Assembly: GCA_018058125.1 (NCBI GenBank)
Contig: JAGPCH010000114.1
Location: 1 to 5,958, forward strand
DNA from: Ignavibacteria bacterium
GTDB lineage: Bacteria; Bacteroidota; Ignavibacteria; Tepidaquicellales; Tepidaquicellaceae
Direction: 5' to 3'
DNA: 5,958 nt
Shown here: piece by piece, positions 1 through 3,188 of the stretch
How the letters are laid out: each line of letters opens with the position of its first letter
How positions within the stretch are numbered: the first letter of the stretch is position 1
Translations under genes and position numbers: made by a program
Notes under the pieces: generated by a model
Told to the model about the DNA's origin: nothing
What the model saw: the letters and a program-made list of their open reading frames with translations, nothing else
The model's database searches: none

Positions 1-134
1 TATATATTCAATGCGGTTTATTACGGGGAGATAATTCTTTTGTGCAAAATTCTTCCTTTATACTTTACTGTATTTTTTGTTTTTTGCAGTAATCAAAAAT
101 TAAACTAAACAATTAACTAAACAATTAAAGAATA
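1..134. other. A/T-rich upstream region of the first gene
   Basis: No gene can be supported here. One + frame is open from base 1 to a stop at about 108 and would encode a short hydrophobic peptide. It could be the tail of an upstream gene, but nothing in it is recognisable. A TATACT hexamer at 59-64 could be a -10 element, with TTCTTT at 35-40 as a poor -35 at an 18-base spacing. This is weak, because such hexamers are frequent in A/T-rich DNA. The last part, 104-127, is a perfect tandem duplication listed separately. There is no clear Shine-Dalgarno sequence before the start at 135, only AAAG at 127-130. Confidence 0.4.
104..127. repeat. Perfect 12-bp tandem duplication in the leader
   Basis: The unit ACTAAACAATTA occurs twice in direct succession at 104-115 and 116-127, with no mismatch. 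It ends seven bases before the ATG at 135, so it lies in the probable ribosome-loading region of the first mRNA. It may be a simple slippage duplication. It could also set the spacing or accessibility of the start codon, or be a double protein-binding site. Only the duplication itself is seen. Confidence 0.85.
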
Positions 135-596
135 ATGATATCCGAATTCAAAAATTTAAATGAAGAAGAATCGAGCCTGATGCTGATGGCTCCGGCGCTA
201 GTAACGCTGCTTATAGCGGGTGCCGAAGGAACGGTTGATCAGAAAGAAACCGACTGGGCTACTAAGATCACTCACATGCGCGCCGGTAACAGCACTATAC
301 TTCAGGATTATTTTCAGGAAGTGGATCAGAATTTCACTGACATGTTACATGAACTCATAATTGCAATGCCGGAAAGTACTGACGAAAGAGCCGAGAAGAT
401 CAATTTAGAATTAAGTAAACTCAACGGCATTCTTCCGAAACTGAATAAAGATTTTGCAGTCGAGTTCTACAAAAGTCTGCTGAGTCTTTCAAAACAGGTT
501 GCACAAGCTTCCGGCGGAGTATTCGGATACGGATCGATAAGTCCCGAAGAGAAAAAGTTTCTTGATCTGGATGCGATCAATTCACCTGAAGAATAA
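135..596 (+). CDS. Small acidic helical protein, TerB-like, function unknown (153 aa)
   Basis: I do not recognise a specific function. The protein is acidic, almost certainly all-helical and cytoplasmic, with no signal peptide or cysteines. Residues 14-29 form a hydrophobic helix running into an A-E-G-x-x-D-x-x-E stretch (residues 30-38), which resembles the acidic metal-binding signature A-D-G-x-x-D-x-x-E of TerB-fold proteins. Near the C terminus, residues 125-143 repeat the layout weakly, with a glycine-rich turn followed by I-S-P-E-E. TerB domains are known from tellurite-resistance and phage or stress-response settings, but many stand-alone members in Bacteroidota-like genomes have no known role, and no ter genes are seen nearby. 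The ATG at 135 is the first in frame and suits the helix start; only a weak AAAG precedes it. The gene has its own terminator 27 bases downstream, so it is probably monocistronic or the last gene of an upstream unit. The TerB assignment is by eye and tentative. Confidence 0.8.
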   Translation: MISEFKNLNEEESSLMLMAPALVTLLIAGAEGTVDQKETDWATKITHMRAGNSTILQDYFQEVDQNFTDMLHELIIAMPESTDERAEKINLELSKLNGILPKLNKDFAVEFYKSLLSLSKQVAQASGGVFGYGSISPEEKKFLDLDAINSPEE

Positions 597-623
597 ATTG
601 AAATTATTTTTAAAATGAATTTT

Positions 624-659
624 AAACGCATATCAGAATTGATATGCGTTTTTGTTTTT
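624..659 (+). terminator. Rho-independent terminator after the TerB-like gene
   Basis: A perfect 12-bp inverted repeat, AAACGCATATCA (624-635) and TGATATGCGTTT (640-651), closes a four-base GAAT loop. It is followed by a T-rich run, 652-659, interrupted by one G. It begins 27 bases after the stop of the upstream gene, the classical position. The A-rich left arm means it could also end transcription arriving from the opposite strand. The T run ends only 19 bases before the ATG of the cytochrome gene, so that gene's promoter must overlap or lie upstream of the hairpin, unless some readthrough feeds it. Confidence 0.9.
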
Positions 660-678
660 ATCCGTTATTTAGTTTTAT

Positions 679-2775
679 ATGTCAAAAAATATCAAGACAA
701 CATACGCAATATTTATCTCCCTCATAGTTCTGACACTCATTGGCGTGGTAGTTTATAAAAAATATTATACAGAAACTGCCCCGACCCGTGACATCAGCAA
801 GCTTCAGGAAAAATACTATTATCTCAATCTTGATAAGGATGTTAAGTATGTTGGTGATGATAATTGTAAATCCTGCCATTTGGAGATCCATGAAAATTTT
901 CATAAAACCGGGATGGGAAGATCTTTGTATAAACCATCAGCTTCCAATGAAATTGAGGATTTTGAAAATGAAAACGTTGTGTATGATAAAAAATCTGATT
1001 ACTATTACAAGGTCATAAAGAAAGGCGGAGATTATTATCAGGTTGAATTCAGGAAAGACAAGGACGGTAACATCACTCACGAACTCGAGAAAAAGATAGA
1101 GTATGTGATTGGCTCCGGAAACAATACGCGAAGCTATCTTTACAGTGAAAATGGTTTCTTTTTTGAAATGCCGGTTTCATGGTATTCTGAAAAAGCAAAA
1201 TGGGACATGAGTCCGGGATATGAGAAATTTAATCTGAGATTTTCAAGACCGATCATTGAAGAGTGCATGAACTGTCACAACAGCTATACAGGTTTTCAGG
1301 AATTCTCCGAAAACAGATTCGATCCGCATTTAAAGGAAGGGATCGGATGTGAGAGATGTCACGGACCGGGAGAACTGCATGTTTTAAGAGAGACTGATAA
1401 AAATAATTTGTTTGAAAGTCTGGATAAAGACACGATCGACAGAACGATCGTAAATCCGGCGGATCTTCCGCTTGATGAAAAACTATCCGTATGCTTTCAG
1501 TGTCATCTGCAGGGAGATGTCAGAGTTTTTACAGATGGAAAAAAACAGTCTGATTTCAGACCGGGCATGAAGCTTGAGGATGTCAGGACTGTCTATGTAC
1601 AGGATGACATACAGAAAGGTGATTTCAAAGTTGCAAGTCATGCAGCGAGAATGATACTTAGCGACTGTTTTATCAAAAGCGACGGCGGTATGACCTGCAT
1701 TACCTGTCATGATCCGCATGTGCCGGTGGAGAGTGTTTCAAATGAATACTTTAACGGGAAATGCATGAGCTGTCATAGCACAGAAAGCCTGACCGTATCA
1801 AAACTCAGGGATGAGCATTCCAGTACAGGCAATTGTGTAAGCTGTCATATGAAGCAGGGAGGTACATCGGATGTCCTTCATGTAAATTTCACTGATCACT
1901 GGATCCGCAAAGAATCGGGTATGAATGAGTCTGCCGACAAAAGCAAAATTAAAAGTAACAGAATCAAACTTAAAGATATTGTAAACGAGAATGATGAATT
2001 TGCAATAATGAATCTCGGAATAGCTTATGTGACTTACTTTGAGACTAAGAATCAGGATCCTGAATATCTTAGAAATGCTGTTCCGCTGCTTGAGCAGGAC
2101 CTCAAAAAATTTCCTGAGCATAAAAACGGTTTGTATAATCTCGGACTTGCATATTTCAGATTGGGAAGAACCGACGAAGCTATAAGCGTTTATCAGAAAC
2201 TTGTAACTATAGATCCGGGAAATGCGCCGGCATATTTTCAGCTTGGTACAGCATACGAAAAAGCAAAAATTTTTCCGAAGGCAATGGAGTCATATCAGGC
2301 ATCTCTGACGATATATCCGGACAATATAAAAGTACTCAACAGCCTCGGAAATCTTTTCTATAACAACGGAAAAATCGGTGATGCGCTGGCTGCTTATACG
2401 CTCGCACTCAACCTGAATTCCGGCAATGTAAATGTACTCAACAATCTCGGCGACATCAATTTATACAAGCTAAAAAATACGAATGCGGCCAGAGATCTTC
2501 TTGTAAAAGCAGTTGAGCTTGATCCGGAATATTTACCTGCTCTTAACAATCTCGGCAATTATTATTTTATCACGGAAGACATAGAAAAAGCCGAAGATAT
2601 ATTCAATGTCATACTGACCAAAGACCCGTCAAACCTGCTTGCAATGGGCAATCTGGCTGTAATATACGAAGGAAGAGGTGAAAAGGAGAAAGCGAAAACA
2701 ATGCTGGGTAAAGTACTCAAAATCAACCCCGGAGATCCGAGAGCGATTCAGATGCTAGAAAATCTTAACCGTTAA
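679..2775 (+). CDS. Membrane-anchored seven-heme cytochrome c with C-terminal TPR domain (698 aa)
   Basis: This is an electron-transfer protein on the outer face of the cytoplasmic membrane, of the cytochrome c554-like multiheme group. Residues 9-26 are a hydrophobic segment after a basic N terminus. No cleavage site or lipobox cysteine is obvious, so it is read as a signal anchor. Seven CxxCH heme sites start at residues 63, 196, 224, 272, 340, 362 and 386, and ten further histidines before the TPR part could be distal ligands. Between hemes 1 and 2 lies a tyrosine-rich, probably beta-rich insert with IGSG (144-147) and a PVSWY...WDMSPGYE block (165-182), which I recall as a conserved module of uncharacterised TPR-cytochromes. 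Residues about 440-481 form a degenerate repeat, and about 482-686 six good TPR units with N-x-L-G and D-P-x-N type signatures. Electron donor and acceptor are unknown, and no biogenesis or reductase genes are in view. The start has no Shine-Dalgarno sequence but places the anchor correctly. The cytochrome and TPR assignment is firm; the physiological role is not. Confidence 0.95.
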   Translation: MSKNIKTTYAIFISLIVLTLIGVVVYKKYYTETAPTRDISKLQEKYYYLNLDKDVKYVGDDNCKSCHLEIHENFHKTGMGRSLYKPSASNEIEDFENENVVYDKKSDYYYKVIKKGGDYYQVEFRKDKDGNITHELEKKIEYVIGSGNNTRSYLYSENGFFFEMPVSWYSEKAKWDMSPGYEKFNLRFSRPIIEECMNCHNSYTGFQEFSENRFDPHLKEGIGCERCHGPGELHVLRETDKNNLFESLDKDTIDRTIVNPADLPLDEKLSVCFQCHLQGDVRVFTDGKKQSDFRPGMKLEDVRTVYVQDDIQKGDFKVASHAARMILSDCFIKSDGGMTCITCHDPHVPVESVSNEYFNGKCMSCHSTESLTVSKLRDEHSSTGNCVSCHMKQGGTSDVLHVNFTDHWIRKESGMNESADKSKIKSNRIKLKDIVNENDEFAIMNLGIAYVTYFETKNQDPEYLRNAVPLLEQDLKKFPEHKNGLYNLGLAYFRLGRTDEAISVYQKLVTIDPGNAPAYFQLGTAYEKAKIFPKAMESYQASLTIYPDNIKVLNSLGNLFYNNGKIGDALAAYTLALNLNSGNVNVLNNLGDINLYKLKNTNAARDLLVKAVELDPEYLPALNNLGNYYFITEDIEKAEDIFNVILTKDPSNLLAMGNLAVIYEGRGEKEKAKTMLGKVLKINPGDPRAIQMLENLNR

Positions 2776-2783
2776 AACCGAAC

Positions 2784-2810
2784 TTTCACAAGCGCTTCAT
2801 TTATGTGAAA
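2784..2810. repeat. Inverted repeat just downstream of the cytochrome stop
   Basis: Arms TTTCACA (2784-2790) and TGTGAAA (2804-2810) are perfect 7-bp complements around a 13-base centre containing AGCGCT. The repeat starts nine bases after the stop codon. No T run follows on the + strand, so it is a poor intrinsic terminator. It might instead stabilise the mRNA 3' end or be a protein-binding palindrome. The TTTCACA...TGTGAAA arms resemble a CRP/FNR-type half-site arrangement, but the spacing is too wide for a standard one. Confidence 0.4.
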
Positions 2811-2934
2811 ATACTTACGTAGTCTGATTTAAAGTTATACATAAAAATATTTATGGGAATTTGAGCAAAAAAAATTTCAGTTAATTTTACTGCTAAAAAT
2901 AGTTTATAGTCAATAGTGAAATTTTTTAAAAACG

Positions 2935-2966
2935 TTTGCATTTAAAAATCATTTCTCATAATTTTA
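2935..2966 (+). promoter_or_regulatory. Candidate nrdJ promoter (weak)
   Basis: TTTG at 2935-2938 followed 20 bases later by TAATTTTA (2959-2966) is one mismatch from the Bacteroidota-type -7 element TAnnTTTG with its -33 TTTG partner. Read as a standard sigma-70 promoter, CATAAT (2957-2962) is a five-of-six -10 match, with TTTGCA (2935-2940) as a moderate -35 at a 16-base spacing. It would leave a leader of about 220 bases before the nrdJ start. Such matches arise by chance in DNA this A/T-rich, so this is a guess. Confidence 0.2.
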
Positions 2967-2992
2967 CACATAAAAATTTTTACTGCCACCCA

Positions 2993-3026
2993 CTGATAAA
3001 AATTATTTTTTAACAAAAATAATCAG
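2993..3026. repeat. A/T hairpin with CTG/CAG base
   Basis: ATTATTTTT (3002-3010) and AAAAATAAT (3015-3023) are perfect 9-bp complements around a TAAC loop. CTG (2993-2995) and CAG (3024-3026) can pair below a one-sided A-rich bulge. It could form a weak hairpin in the nrdJ leader RNA or a cruciform-prone site. The stem is A/T only, so stability is low and the pairing may be a by-product of composition. Confidence 0.35.
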
Positions 3027-3061
3027 CAAAATTGAATCAACTGTCATTAAGAACAAATAAA

Positions 3062-3102
3062 AAATTAATCTTAAATTATCCAAATTATCTGACTAAATAA
3101 TC
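3062..3102. repeat. Four short A/T direct repeats ahead of nrdJ
   Basis: Variants of a nine-base word recur in the same orientation: AAATTAATC (3062-3070), TAAATTATC (3072-3080), CAAATTATC (3081-3089) and TAAATAATC (3094-3102). Their ATC ends are 10, 9 and 13 bases apart, close to one helical turn for the first three. This could be a cooperative regulator-binding site or just degenerate low-complexity DNA. They do not match the NrdR box I would expect at an nrd gene. Confidence 0.4.
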
Positions 3103-3188
3103 TAAATAAAAATTTTATATTAACTTAAATCATATTCCGGTTTTTATTCTAAATTATAATTCATTAATAGAAAAAACATTTTATGTAA

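Larger units (their letters stand above)
2776..3188. other. Gene-free A/T-rich spacer upstream of nrdJ
   Basis: This 413-base spacer holds no credible gene on either strand; every frame is broken by frequent stops. A hand count over 2821-3180 gives 67 G or C in 360 bases, about 19%, far below the neighbouring genes. It contains a short inverted repeat just after the cytochrome stop, a candidate promoter near 2935-2966, an A/T hairpin with CTG/CAG ends at 2993-3026, and four near-identical short direct repeats at 3062-3102, each listed separately. A TTTTACTGC word also occurs twice (2885-2893 and 2977-2985). I looked for a cobalamin riboswitch, which often precedes B12-related genes, and found no convincing B12 box or G/C-rich junction. 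The probable role is the regulatory region of nrdJ. Confidence 0.7.

Noticed and set aside
1..108. Open + frame from the window edge that could be the tail of an upstream gene
   Set aside because: Only about 35 hydrophobic, low-complexity residues in A/T-rich DNA; another + frame is open to a stop at about 93, and nothing is recognisable.
682..903. Open frame on the - strand, plus others inside the cytochrome gene (788-1018 +, 1483-1719 -, 1798-2121 -)
   Set aside because: All lie within the firmly identified cytochrome gene, have no recognisable motifs and are shadows of its codon pattern.
2784..2810. Intrinsic terminator of the cytochrome gene
   Set aside because: The stem is only 7 bp with a 13-base loop and no T run follows; kept only as an inverted repeat.
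2981..2995. TGCCACCCACTG stretch reminiscent of the conserved GCCACTG of cobalamin riboswitches
   Set aside because: The rest of the riboswitch core, including the B12 box and G/C-rich helices, is absent, and the surrounding DNA is nearly pure A/T.
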